Positions 27,063 through 34,660 of a stretch of 64,000 nt of DNA are shown piece by piece. How positions within the stretch are numbered: the first letter of the stretch is position 1; each line of letters starts with the position of its first letter. Below the pieces are notes generated by a model. The model worked only from the letters and a program-made list of their open reading frames with translations, was not told the origin of the DNA and did not search any database. Made by a program: the position numbers and the translations under genes. The stretch lies in NCBI GenBank assembly GCA_017469355.1, contig JAFUGM010000062.1:1-64000 (forward strand). Direction: 5' to 3'. The DNA is from Solobacterium sp. GTDB taxonomy: Bacteria > Bacillota_I > Bacilli_A > Erysipelotrichales > Erysipelotrichaceae.

Positions 27063-28652
27063 TCATTTACTGGTGACAGGTATATTCGGAAATAGTAAAG
27101 AAACCATAAATAAAGGGGATCTTAACAATCCCCTGAATAATGAGTGGAGCTTAGGACAGTCCTCTCGAACTATCTCCTGAACGTCTCCGAGTGTCATCTC
27201 GAAGCTCTGATCACTCAGCTTCGTTGTGATTACGATGCGACCGTTGCCGTCATCTTCGTCAAAAAGGAAAATCTTGTCAATAAATTCAAATATCAGAACA
27301 CGGAGCGCATTGGAATCTGCACGGCTGCCTTCTCTGATGTTCTTCAGATAATTGACGACCGTCTCTCTGCTGATCTTCGGAGGAGCGATCTTCTCAGCTC
27401 TGATAGCATGCTCCAGATCTTTTTGAGTCTCTTCCAGTGTCGTCATGCGCTCTTTCATGTTCTCGGAATATAAACCATCTTCAATGGCTTTTATGATGTT
27501 ATCAATCTTTTTGTTGATATCTTTCAGCTGAGCTTCCAACGATGCCAGCTTCTCCGCTCTTGCATCCTTCTCCTGATCTTCCATGAAGGCGTCAGCGACC
27601 GAGGCGATGAATTCATCCGTCATGACCTCGTCACCGATCAAGCGGATCACCTCTGCCTCGATCTTGTCTTTCGCCACGCGCTTCTTCTTGCATCCGTTCC
27701 GCCTCTTCGACTTTGTGCCATTACATGAGTAGTAATAATAAATACGTCCGGTCTTACTTCTCGCAGATTCGCCCGTCATGGGCTCGCCGCAATGCCCACA
27801 GAAGAGTTTTGTGGTCAGCAGGTATGTTTGACCGTCCTCTCCGAAATCGTTGACAGAACGCCGGGAAACGGCCCCTTTGAACGATGCCTGAACCCGATCG
27901 AACAATTCCCTGTCGATGATCGGAGGGATGACGTTTTCGTCGCGGATGAGATCCTTAAACTTGTAGACTCCTATGTACTTCTCGTTTCGAAGGATCTTCC
28001 GGAGACTATTCGGCCTAAACTCTCCACCATGCGCCGTCTTCAATCCGTCAGCATTCAGATCGTGGATGATCTCGGAATATTTCCGTCCTGCAGCATATTC
28101 CTCGAAGATTCTTCGAACAATCGGTGCAGTCACTGGATCGATAACGAAGTGATCACTTTCGTCTTTTTTGTATCCAAGTACTCGGAGACCGAGCGTCTTG
28201 TGTTCAAGTGCGCTGTCGTAGTATCCTCTTTGGATGTTCTCAGACAGATTCGCAGAATAGTATTCAGCCATGGATTCCAGGAGACCGTCGAAGATGATTC
28301 CGGAGGATCCTTCCGGAACGTTCTCCATGGCGTAGTACAAATTGACACCGTTATTTTTGAGCTCTTTCTTGTACTTCGATGCGATTTCCCTGGAGCGTGC
28401 GAAGCGGTCCATCTTCCAGACAATGACAGCCTTGAATTTGTGGGAAGCACTCTCCCGGATCATCTGCTGAAACCCTGGTCTCTGGTCGTTGGTACCCGTC
28501 ATCGCGCTGTCAGTGTATTCCTTCAAAATGTCGAAGCCGAACCGTTCAGCATACTTCCGACACTCCCGTATCTGCCCTTCGATGGACTCTTCTCTCTGGT
28601 TGGAACTTGAGTACCTGGCATAAATGACCGCCGGAATTAACTCTTCACTCAT
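27063..28652 (-). CDS. large serine recombinase (phage integrase)
   Basis: 529 residues. Resolvase catalytic domain with YARYSSSNQREESIEGQ (nucleophile Ser15 in the YxRxS context) and KMDRFARS. It is followed by the recombinase domain, a zinc ribbon (CGHCGEPM, later cysteines near 310-325) and a leucine-rich coiled coil at about 365-420, all as in large serine integrases. It catalyses attP x attB integration and prophage maintenance at the left end. The last 25 codons run through an inverted repeat (GGGGAT...ATCCCC, 27115-27133), so the C-terminus may be chimeric with host sequence. It overlaps the lipoprotein gene by 4 bp (ATGA). Confidence 0.93.
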   Translation of the reverse strand: MSEELIPAVIYARYSSSNQREESIEGQIRECRKYAERFGFDILKEYTDSAMTGTNDQRPGFQQMIRESASHKFKAVIVWKMDRFARSREIASKYKKELKNNGVNLYYAMENVPEGSSGIIFDGLLESMAEYYSANLSENIQRGYYDSALEHKTLGLRVLGYKKDESDHFVIDPVTAPIVRRIFEEYAAGRKYSEIIHDLNADGLKTAHGGEFRPNSLRKILRNEKYIGVYKFKDLIRDENVIPPIIDRELFDRVQASFKGAVSRRSVNDFGEDGQTYLLTTKLFCGHCGEPMTGESARSKTGRIYYYYSCNGTKSKRRNGCKKKRVAKDKIEAEVIRLIGDEVMTDEFIASVADAFMEDQEKDARAEKLASLEAQLKDINKKIDNIIKAIEDGLYSENMKERMTTLEETQKDLEHAIRAEKIAPPKISRETVVNYLKNIREGSRADSNALRVLIFEFIDKIFLFDEDDGNGRIVITTKLSDQSFEMTLGDVQEIVREDCPKLHSLFRGLLRSPLFMVSLLFPNIPVTSK

Positions 28653-29029
28653 TTCACCGGCAACCCCAACTTCTCTATAGTTTCGTCACAAGTGCCGTCA
28701 TCATATACAAGATCCGAACTAATCAGGATATAGTGACCCGTGACGGAATGGTTCTCGTCGTTACCGATTTCGAAAACGACAACCACGTCATCCTTGAGAT
28801 CGGTGGCCATAACCTTCGCTGTCCCGTCAAAATCTGACCACGTCCAGTCGTTCGAAGTGTATGCCGGTAATTTGATGTCATCGTACTTTTTGACTAGGAG
28901 CGTGACGGCTGCGTGATAGTCGAGTTTATAGGGCTCATCAAACCTCGAGTAATCTTTCTCTTTTGATCCTCCGCATGCCGCCAAAAACAATGCAGCCACG
29001 AAGAGGACCATCGCTTTGAAATGTCTCAT
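28649..29029 (-). CDS. prophage lipoprotein, possible superinfection exclusion
   Basis: 126 residues with a signal peptide ending in the lipobox LAAC; the mature part is hydrophilic and has no recognised domain. It lies between the repressor and the integrase, is coupled to the integrase by an ATGA overlap and belongs to the lysogenic transcript. That location and type match known Gram-positive superinfection-exclusion lipoproteins (Ltp, Sie), which block DNA injection of related phages. The role is inferred from context only. Confidence 0.7.
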   Translation of the reverse strand: MRHFKAMVLFVAALFLAACGGSKEKDYSRFDEPYKLDYHAAVTLLVKKYDDIKLPAYTSNDWTWSDFDGTAKVMATDLKDDVVVVFEIGNDENHSVTGHYILISSDLVYDDGTCDETIEKLGLPVK

Positions 29030-29030
29030 A

Positions 29031-29405
29031 TTATTCTCCCTCCGGCTCTTCTTCAGATGTGTCCAATATTATGCGCGCCGATTTCCTGAGGATCGGTTCC
29101 GCATTCCGATACTGCTCAATGAGGTCACGCTCCTCTTTCGTGAGCTTCACAGCTTTGACGTCATTGATCAGATCGTAATATTCCTCATCGGCTCCCGCCA
29201 CATTTTCACCCACAAGCCACGCCGGAGAGACATCCAGAATGTTGGCCATCTTCACGAGATTCTGTCCAGCTGGCTGCATGATCCCACTGAGGTATCTGGA
29301 GATGGTTGCCTTACTCACATTCATAGCACGCGCCAGCTCAGCCGGTTTAATTCGTTTTGTACTCATTGCCTCTTCAAGGCGTTCGATAAATTGATTATTT
29401 TTCAT
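29031..29405 (-). CDS. CI-like repressor
   Basis: 124 residues. An XRE helix-turn-helix (KPAELARAMNVSKATISRYLSG) is followed by a short dimerisation tail; no peptidase domain, so it is unlikely to be cleaved by the SOS route. The ATG at 29405 has AGAGGTG 6 bp away and is preferred over a GTG nine bases upstream. It is divergent from the early genes, with palindromic sites between. Confidence 0.85.
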   Translation of the reverse strand: MKNNQFIERLEEAMSTKRIKPAELARAMNVSKATISRYLSGIMQPAGQNLVKMANILDVSPAWLVGENVAGADEEYYDLINDVKAVKLTKEERDLIEQYRNAEPILRKSARIILDTSEEEPEGE

Positions 29406-29433
29406 CGGAGTCACCTCTTTTATTTACGCCCTT

Positions 29434-29461
29434 ATTATATAAAAAAATAGCGAACAAGCAA
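29434..29461 (-). promoter_or_regulatory. lysogenic promoter of the repressor operon
   Basis: On the minus strand TTGCTT (29456-29461), 16-bp spacer, TATAAT (29434-29439). Confidence 0.65.
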
Positions 29462-29489
29462 CGAAAGAACGCGGAAAACAATAAAATTT

Positions 29490-29503
29490 TTGCGATTTCG
29501 CAA
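29490..29503. promoter_or_regulatory. repressor operator (palindrome)
   Basis: TTGCGA and TCGCAA around two bases. A second copy with wider spacing, TTGCG at 29545 and CGCAA at 29561, lies over the early promoter start. Confidence 0.55.
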
Positions 29504-29511
29504 TTTTTATG

Positions 29512-29540
29512 TTGCAATCCGTTTTTGAATGAGCTATATT
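29512..29540 (+). promoter_or_regulatory. early lytic promoter
   Basis: TTGCAA (29512-29517), exactly 17 bp, TATATT (29535-29540), flanked by the TTGCG/CGCAA operator half-sites. Confidence 0.7.
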
Positions 29541-29544
29541 GTTC

Positions 29545-29565
29545 TTGCGAGTTAACAAAACGCAA
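29545..29565. promoter_or_regulatory. second operator-like inverted repeat
   Basis: TTGCG and CGCAA with 11 bases between, just downstream of the early -10 box. It shares the half-site of the palindrome at 29490. Confidence 0.45.
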
Positions 29566-29584
29566 CTCAGAAAGGGAGAACAGA

Positions 29585-29779
29585 ATGTACTACTATGGCA
29601 GAAAAAGAGCACAGCTCAACGCAATCAGCAGAAGCTACACACAAAAGGCACAGAAAGAAGCACGTGAATATCTCGAAAGCGTCGGCATCAACTACGAAGA
29701 TTACTGCAAAGAAACCGGATGGAAAGGTGGCATCACAAGACTCGCCAGCAAGATCAGATCGAATGGAGAAAAGAGATAA
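29585..29779 (+). CDS. small basic early protein
   Basis: 64 residues from MYYYGRKRAQ, behind AAAGGGAG. Lysine/arginine-rich and helical. First gene of the early operon, in the position of Cro or of other small early regulators, but without a clear helix-turn-helix. The stop overlaps the next start (TAATG). Family not recognised. Confidence 0.6.
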   Translation: MYYYGRKRAQLNAISRSYTQKAQKEAREYLESVGINYEDYCKETGWKGGITRLASKIRSNGEKR

Positions 29780-30114
29780 TGAAGAACATAAAATTCACAA
29801 TGCAGGATCTGATTGAGAGCATCCTCAAGCTGGCAGAAATGAATCAGGAAAACAGAAAAAGAGAAGACGTCTTCCGAACAAACGGATGCGCAGCAGCAGC
29901 TAGTGGAAGAGCTTATGCTCTCGCGCTTCTCGGCTTCGAATATGATCTCGACAGTTGGATGGACGGCGAGTTTGAAATGATTGAGCACTTCTATGTCGAT
30001 GGCGTGACACTCATCAAGAACGGAGAGATTGACTGGGAAGCATATTCCGACGCAGTGGTCGACGAAGAACATGGATGGGCAAGAAAAGAACTCACAGTTC
30101 AGGAAAGAATATAA
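29779..30114 (+). CDS. phage early protein, unknown function
   Basis: 111 residues, acidic, helical, no known motif. It begins inside the stop of the preceding gene, so translation is coupled. The GYAAAASGRAYALALLGF-like central segment (GCAAAASGRAYALALLGF) is the most distinctive part. Confidence 0.6.
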   Translation: MKNIKFTMQDLIESILKLAEMNQENRKREDVFRTNGCAAAASGRAYALALLGFEYDLDSWMDGEFEMIEHFYVDGVTLIKNGEIDWEAYSDAVVDEEHGWARKELTVQERI

Positions 30115-30121
30115 GGAGAAC

Positions 30122-30292
30122 ATGAGCATGATCATCGTGGTAAGAAAATCAGACAATAAGATCCTCAGCAGATATGAGGCATGGGAGCTCGGAGCATATA
30201 GCAGCGCAATGAAGGACATCAGCGGCAACGGATACAGATGTCTCGGTGAAGAGATCACCTTCATGAGCAACCTGGTCATCTGGGTCGAATGA
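30122..30292 (+). CDS. phage early protein, unknown function
   Basis: 56 residues from MSMIIVVRKS, chosen because AAGGAG lies just upstream. A short beta-rich fold ends in FMSNLVIWVE. No family recognised. Its stop overlaps the next small ORF. Confidence 0.5.
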   Translation: MSMIIVVRKSDNKILSRYEAWELGAYSSAMKDISGNGYRCLGEEITFMSNLVIWVE

Positions 30293-30438
30293 ATCCTTGC
30301 AGGAAATGTAAGAAGAAACAGGAGTGCCGAAGGTACTGTCTTCCGAAGCTGGACTATCTCCGGCACTCAAGAAAAGAACAAAGGAGGAGAAAGCTATTGA
30401 ATGAACAACATGGCACAGCTCACACTCTTCGACAATGA
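30289..30438 (+). CDS. 49-residue cysteine-rich small protein
   Basis: The ATG overlaps the preceding stop. The frame reads MNPCRKCKKKQECRRYC followed by a strongly basic tail. The cysteine spacing C-x2-C-x6-C-x3-C suggests a small zinc-binding fold. It overlaps the start of the methyltransferase frame by 38 bp, which weakens the call. Confidence 0.4.
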   Translation: MNPCRKCKKKQECRRYCLPKLDYLRHSRKEQRRRKLLNEQHGTAHTLRQ

Positions 30439-31565
30439 AGACGAGTGTGAGCTACAGGAAGAAGGAATTTCAGAAAGAGCTCAGGCGGGCGACATCTGGA
30501 TCCTCGGAGATCATCGACTCATGTGTGGTGACTCGACGAGTCCTGAAGATCTCCGACTGCTGACGGGGGGGGGAGTGGATGGACCTGGTATTCACAGATC
30601 CACCTTATGGCATGAGGAAACAAAAAGACGGAGTCGCCAATGACAACCAGAACTTCGACGACCTGCTGGAGTTCAACAAGAAATGGATCCCGTTAAGTTT
30701 CGATGCCCTCAAGGATACCGGATCATGGTATTGCTGGGGAATGGATCAACCGCTCATGGACATCTATGAGCACATCCTGAAACCATATATGAAGAGACAC
30801 GATGAAAAGAAGATCACTTTTCGGAACCTTCTGACATGGGACAAAGGGAACGGACAAGGACAGCTGTCTGCGCTCTTTCGGATGTATGCGATTGCTGACG
30901 AGAAGTGCCTGTTCGTGATGAAAGGTCGTCAGGATTACGGCCAGACACAAGAAGATTACTGGGAAGGCTTTGAACCTATTCGTCAGCACTTTGACGAAGA
31001 ACGAAAGAAGACGGGACTATCGACCGATAAACTCGTCGAGCTAGCTGGAGCCACATCCATCACTCATTGGTGGAGTAAGAGCCAGTGGATGTTCCCGAAC
31101 GAGGAACGATACCTGGCATATCGACAAGCACTCAGAAATGCCGGAATTCCCGGATTCCAGCAACCAGACGACGCGATCCGGCAAGAGTACGACGCGATCC
31201 GGCAAGAGTACGACGCGATCCGGCAAGAATGGTACAAGACACGCGCCTACTTCGATAACACCCACGACAACATGAACAACGTCTGGCACTTCATGAGAGT
31301 GAATGCCGGAACAGGAGAGTACAAGAGTGTCGGTGGACACGCAACGCCAAAACCGATCAAACTATGTGAGAGAGCGATCAAGACATCCTCCCGACCGGGC
31401 GAAATAGTTCTGGATCTTTTTGGAGGATCTGGCAGCACTCTGATCGCATGTGAGAATCTGCAACGACGCTGTTACATGATGGAGCTCATGCCGCACTGGT
31501 GCGATGTGATACTTCATCGCTGGGAGCAGCATACAGGCAAGACTGCCTATAAGGAGGAAATATGA
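30401..31565 (+). pseudogene. phage site-specific DNA methyltransferase, split at a nine-G run
   Basis: The first frame (30401-30643) has the N-terminus GDIWILGDHRLMCGDST typical of N4/N6 methyltransferases. At the G run 30565-30573 it goes out of frame. The second frame (30579-31565) begins MDLVFTDPPYGM with the DPPY catalytic motif and ends with the SAM motif LDLFGGSGSTLIACE. One G fewer, or two more, restores a single protein of about 390 residues. The second half contains three DAIRQEY heptads. A phage methyltransferase like this protects against restriction. It may be phase-variable, a true pseudogene, or a sequencing error in the run. Confidence 0.75.
31170..31232 (+). repeat. three 21-bp tandem repeats inside the methyltransferase
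   Basis: Units 31170-31190, 31191-31211 and 31212-31232 encode DAIRQEY, DAIRQEY and DAIRQEW. The first two are identical; the third differs near its end. Confidence 0.9.
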
Positions 31566-31807
31566 CAGAAAGAGACTATAGGAAGCTTCGAGGAAGAATT
31601 GTCGAGAAATTCGACACACAAAAAGATTTCGCCAAAGCTATCAACAAAGACATTTCCCTAGTCAATCAGACGTTGAACGGGAAAAGAGAAATCAAACAGG
31701 AGGAGATCGAGATTTGGGCAGGAGCCTTGGATATTCCGATCGAAGAAATACCCGCTTATTTTTTTGAAAAAAGAGTTACGTTTTCGCAACTCGAAGAGAG
31801 TGCATGA
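31562..31807 (+). CDS. DUF739 helix-turn-helix protein
   Basis: 81 residues with the YRKLRGRIVEKFDTQKDFAKA start and NQTLNGKREIKQEEI centre typical of DUF739, a family of Cro-like phage regulators. It overlaps the methyltransferase end by 4 bp. Its stop overlaps the next ATG. Confidence 0.75.
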   Translation: MTERDYRKLRGRIVEKFDTQKDFAKAINKDISLVNQTLNGKREIKQEEIEIWAGALDIPIEEIPAYFFEKRVTFSQLEESA

Positions 31808-31965
31808 GGATCCAGGACTTTCCAAAAAGCTCGCAGCGCTTACTTCTGGATGCGCTGAAACAGGATCTACAAAGACAGGAGGAAAAACATGAACAGAAGA
31901 ATCTACGACGAACGAACGTTCAACAGACTGATGAGAGAACTGGAAACAAGAATCCGAAACGGTGA
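31804..31965 (+). CDS. 53-residue phage protein
   Basis: The ATG overlaps the DUF739 stop (ATGA). The frame reads MRIQDFPKSSQRLLLDALK followed by a Gln/Arg-rich tail that overlaps the next gene by 77 bp. Coupling speaks for it; the long overlap against it. Confidence 0.4.
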   Translation: MRIQDFPKSSQRLLLDALKQDLQRQEEKHEQKNLRRTNVQQTDERTGNKNPKR

Positions 31966-32113
31966 GGACATAAGCATCACGTTCTACAACTTGATCGATG
32001 CGTGGCTCCGAGATGAATACTCGCATGGCTGGGTCAATGGCTACGAAGCATGCTCGGAAGCGGTTGATAGAGAACTGGAAAAGAGGTGCAAACATGCAAA
32101 GAAAAAAGCATAG
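31889..32113 (+). CDS. small phage protein, unknown
   Basis: 74 residues behind AGGAGG. Helical, with acidic and basic faces; no motif recognised. Part of the early operon. Confidence 0.6.
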   Translation: MNRRIYDERTFNRLMRELETRIRNGEDISITFYNLIDAWLRDEYSHGWVNGYEACSEAVDRELEKRCKHAKKKA

Positions 32114-32285
32114 GCGTCTCAGGAAGCCGATCCGGAAAGCTCTCGAATGGATAGAGATTATAACACTCGCATTCATCGGGGCATGCTTCTTCATCTGGAT
32201 GCTCGGTGCTGCCATTCTCCAATACAGTCTCAACACTTATCCACTCACCGAGGCGGAGATGGCAGAGATTGAGGCAGGTCGATGA
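32094..32285 (+). CDS. small single-pass membrane protein
   Basis: 63 residues from MQRKKHRRLRK. A basic start, one membrane helix (IITLAFIGACFFIWMLGAAIL) and an acidic tail. It overlaps both neighbours by a few bases. Unknown function; early membrane proteins of this kind can act in exclusion or host takeover. Confidence 0.55.
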   Translation: MQRKKHRRLRKPIRKALEWIEIITLAFIGACFFIWMLGAAILQYSLNTYPLTEAEMAEIEAGR

Positions 32286-32548
32286 AGATCAGCACTCGTG
32301 AAATCAGATTCAACCCAAACGCGACAGCAGCAGACAAAGGTACGCTCAGCGCTTGGGAGACAAAACAGATCACGACCGGAATGGCTGCCAGATTCCTGAC
32401 GGAGTCAAACGGAATATACCCCCCTCTCGAGTCGGACGAACTTATAGAGATCGCTCACAGTTTCGGATATTGGCAAAGAGGAACACTTCCGGAACACATT
32501 AAGAAAGACATCGAAGCATATTCAAGCTTTAAAAAGCCAAGTCGATAA
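32282..32548 (+). CDS. phage protein, unknown
   Basis: 88 residues, start overlapping the previous stop (ATGA). No family recognised; the GYWQRGTLPEHIKKDIEAY segment is a probable amphipathic helix. Confidence 0.55.
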   Translation: MKISTREIRFNPNATAADKGTLSAWETKQITTGMAARFLTESNGIYPPLESDELIEIAHSFGYWQRGTLPEHIKKDIEAYSSFKKPSR

Positions 32549-32557
32549 GGAGGAAAA

Positions 32558-32869
32558 ATGAAGACATTGGAAAGACAGATTTTAACAAATGCCATCGAAA
32601 AAAATGGCACAGACGAGCAGATGCGCATCGCTCAGGAGGAGTGCGCTGAGCTGATTCAGGCGATCAGCAAGTACCACCGCGCACAGCTGGCGGAATCAAG
32701 ACATCGCGGACATGCTACCGAAAGAGCGACGAAGCATCTCATTGAAGAGATCGCAGACGTCTCGATCATGGTCGACCAGTTGAAACTCATGATCAAAGGC
32801 AATCACAACGATGTGAGAGAGCAGAAGATCACACGCATCGGAGAACGCATTCAGAAAGGAGATAAATAA
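32558..32869 (+). CDS. MazG-like nucleotide pyrophosphohydrolase
   Basis: 103 residues. EECAELIQAISKYHRAQ and HLIEEIADVSIMVDQLKLM supply the ExxE and ExxD metal-binding helices of all-alpha NTP pyrophosphohydrolases. Such phage enzymes clean or rebalance nucleotide pools or act on alarmones. Ribosome site AAGGAGG. Confidence 0.75.
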   Translation: MKTLERQILTNAIEKNGTDEQMRIAQEECAELIQAISKYHRAQLAESRHRGHATERATKHLIEEIADVSIMVDQLKLMIKGNHNDVREQKITRIGERIQKGDK

Positions 32870-33186
32870 TGGCGAACGTGAAAGGATTCCGCGTGTGCGT
32901 TCACGACGGAAAGAACATGATCACAATCACAAACGCGCAGAACCATGGATTCGTCAGCTTCAACATCGATGCATCCGTCAAGACAATCGACCTTCCGGAA
33001 AAACGATTCATCGATCTGGTGAAGTATCTCAAGATCGAAGCTGACAAGATCGAAGCTGAGCTTCCAGGCACCAAGTCGATCGGAGACTTCAAGGTTGAGG
33101 AAGAAAAGGATGATAAACGCGGAAAAGATACTCCAACAACTTCAGGAGGAAAACAGCCAGCTAAGAGAAAACCAAGCAAAGCTTGA
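32869..33186 (+). CDS. phage protein with a basic tail
   Basis: 105 residues. A beta-rich N-terminal domain is followed by a low-complexity Lys/Asp/Pro tail. It stands just before the recombination ATPase, so a single-strand DNA role is possible but not shown. Confidence 0.5.
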   Translation: MANVKGFRVCVHDGKNMITITNAQNHGFVSFNIDASVKTIDLPEKRFIDLVKYLKIEADKIEAELPGTKSIGDFKVEEEKDDKRGKDTPTTSGGKQPAKRKPSKA

Positions 33187-33283
33187 GCAGCTGAATCAAT
33201 GCGCATTCCAGACGATTCTGGAACTATCTATGAAGCTCCAAAAGTATGAACAACTAAGCAAGACACAGAAGCTTCAACTTTAA
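33110..33283 (+). CDS. short coiled-coil protein
   Basis: 57 residues from MINAEKILQQLQEENSQL, an almost pure leucine heptad helix. It overlaps the previous gene by 77 bp in another frame. The ribosome site GAGG is 9 bp away. Moderate support only. Confidence 0.4.
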   Translation: MINAEKILQQLQEENSQLRENQAKLEQLNQCAFQTILELSMKLQKYEQLSKTQKLQL

Positions 33284-33301
33284 AGAGGAGAAAAAAAGCA
33301 G

Positions 33302-34660
33302 ATGAACGAAAGTATCAAAATCAACTCCCTCGAACTGGATGATGTAAAACGCGTCAAGGCGGTCAGATTGGAGCCTACAACGAACGGCCTGACCGTAATT
33401 GGAGGGAAGAACGCACAGGGGAAAACGAGTGTCCTGGATGCGATTGCGTGGGCACTTGGAGGTGACGGCTTCAAACCATCAGCTCCACAGCGCAATGGCA
33501 GCATGACAAATCCTTATCTCCGGATCGAATTGTCGAACGGCCTGATCGTCGAGAGGTCCGGAAAAAATTCAAAGCTGAAGGTGACAGATCCGACCGGAAG
33601 AACGGCTGGTCAGACCCTTCTCAATAGTTTCATATCAACATTCGCTCTCGATCTTCCAAAGTTCTTGAATATGAACAGTAGAGAGAAAGCGCGACAGCTT
33701 CTACAGATCATTGGAGTCGGTGATCAGCTGGATGAACTTGACCGGAAGGAAGACGCACTCATGAACGAGCGTCTTCTGATCGGACGCACTCGTGACGTGA
33801 AACGTGGAGCCGCTGCCGACATGACGGAATGGGATATTCCTCAGACTGAACCAATCAGCGCCTCGGAACTCATCACGCAGCAGCAGGCTATCCTCGCCAA
33901 AAACGGAGAGAATCAGCGTAAGCGTGACTATGTCGAACAGATCAAGCTGGAGATCCACGCCCAGGAGCAGAGAATGGATGATCTCCGGCTGATGATTGGA
34001 AAATATGAAGAACAGCTCAGAGAACTCGAAGGAGCTCGAAGCCTGAAGCTCATGGATCTCAACACAGCCACAATGAGCGCGCAGGAGCTCGTCGACGAAT
34101 CGACCGCAGAACTCGAACAAAACATCGCGAACATCGACGCGATCAACGCTAAGGTCCGTGACAACCTGGCGAAACAGAAAGCAGTCGAGGAAGCAGAGGA
34201 GCTGACGCGTCAGTACGACGATTTGACAGGAGCGATTGAAGAAGTCAGAGAGGAACGTCTGAAGCTTCTGGACGGCGCGAAGATGCCACTCGAAGGGCTC
34301 AGTGTGGATCATTCCGAGCTGGTATATAAAGGGCAGAAATGGGACAACATGTCCAGTGCCGAACAGATGATTGTGGCGACCGCCATCGTCAAAGAATTGA
34401 AACCGTCTTGCGGTTTCGTCTTATTGGACAAGCTCGAGCAGATGGATGTCGACACAATGAACGATTTCGGCAGATGGCTGGAATCTGAAGGACTACAAGC
34501 GATAGCAACACGTGTGAGCACCGGAGGAGAATGCTCCGTGATCATCGAGGACGGGTATTCCGTTGTCGATGGCAAACGGACAGCCGAGAGCGACGCGCAA
34601 CCGGCAGAAGCTCGCAGAGAAGCTGAGAGCGAGCCGAAATGGAAAGCAGGTACATTCTAA
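33302..34660 (+). CDS. SMC/RecF-like AAA ATPase of the phage recombination module
   Basis: 452 residues. Walker A GGKNAQGKTS at 34-43, a coiled coil at about 200-310, a signature-like NMSSAEQM segment, and Walker B FVLLDKLEQMD. The arrangement is like RecF/RecN or SbcC-type ATPases shortened for phage use. It directly precedes a Sak4-like ATPase and an ssDNA-binding protein, as in many siphophage annealing modules. Confidence 0.8.
   Translation: MNESIKINSLELDDVKRVKAVRLEPTTNGLTVIGGKNAQGKTSVLDAIAWALGGDGFKPSAPQRNGSMTNPYLRIELSNGLIVERSGKNSKLKVTDPTGRTAGQTLLNSFISTFALDLPKFLNMNSREKARQLLQIIGVGDQLDELDRKEDALMNERLLIGRTRDVKRGAAADMTEWDIPQTEPISASELITQQQAILAKNGENQRKRDYVEQIKLEIHAQEQRMDDLRLMIGKYEEQLRELEGARSLKLMDLNTATMSAQELVDESTAELEQNIANIDAINAKVRDNLAKQKAVEEAEELTRQYDDLTGAIEEVREERLKLLDGAKMPLEGLSVDHSELVYKGQKWDNMSSAEQMIVATAIVKELKPSCGFVLLDKLEQMDVDTMNDFGRWLESEGLQAIATRVSTGGECSVIIEDGYSVVDGKRTAESDAQPAEARREAESEPKWKAGTF

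Noticed and set aside
27792-28610. 272-codon open frame opposite to the integrase gene
   Set aside because: It lies wholly antisense to a clear integrase and has no domain or ribosome site.
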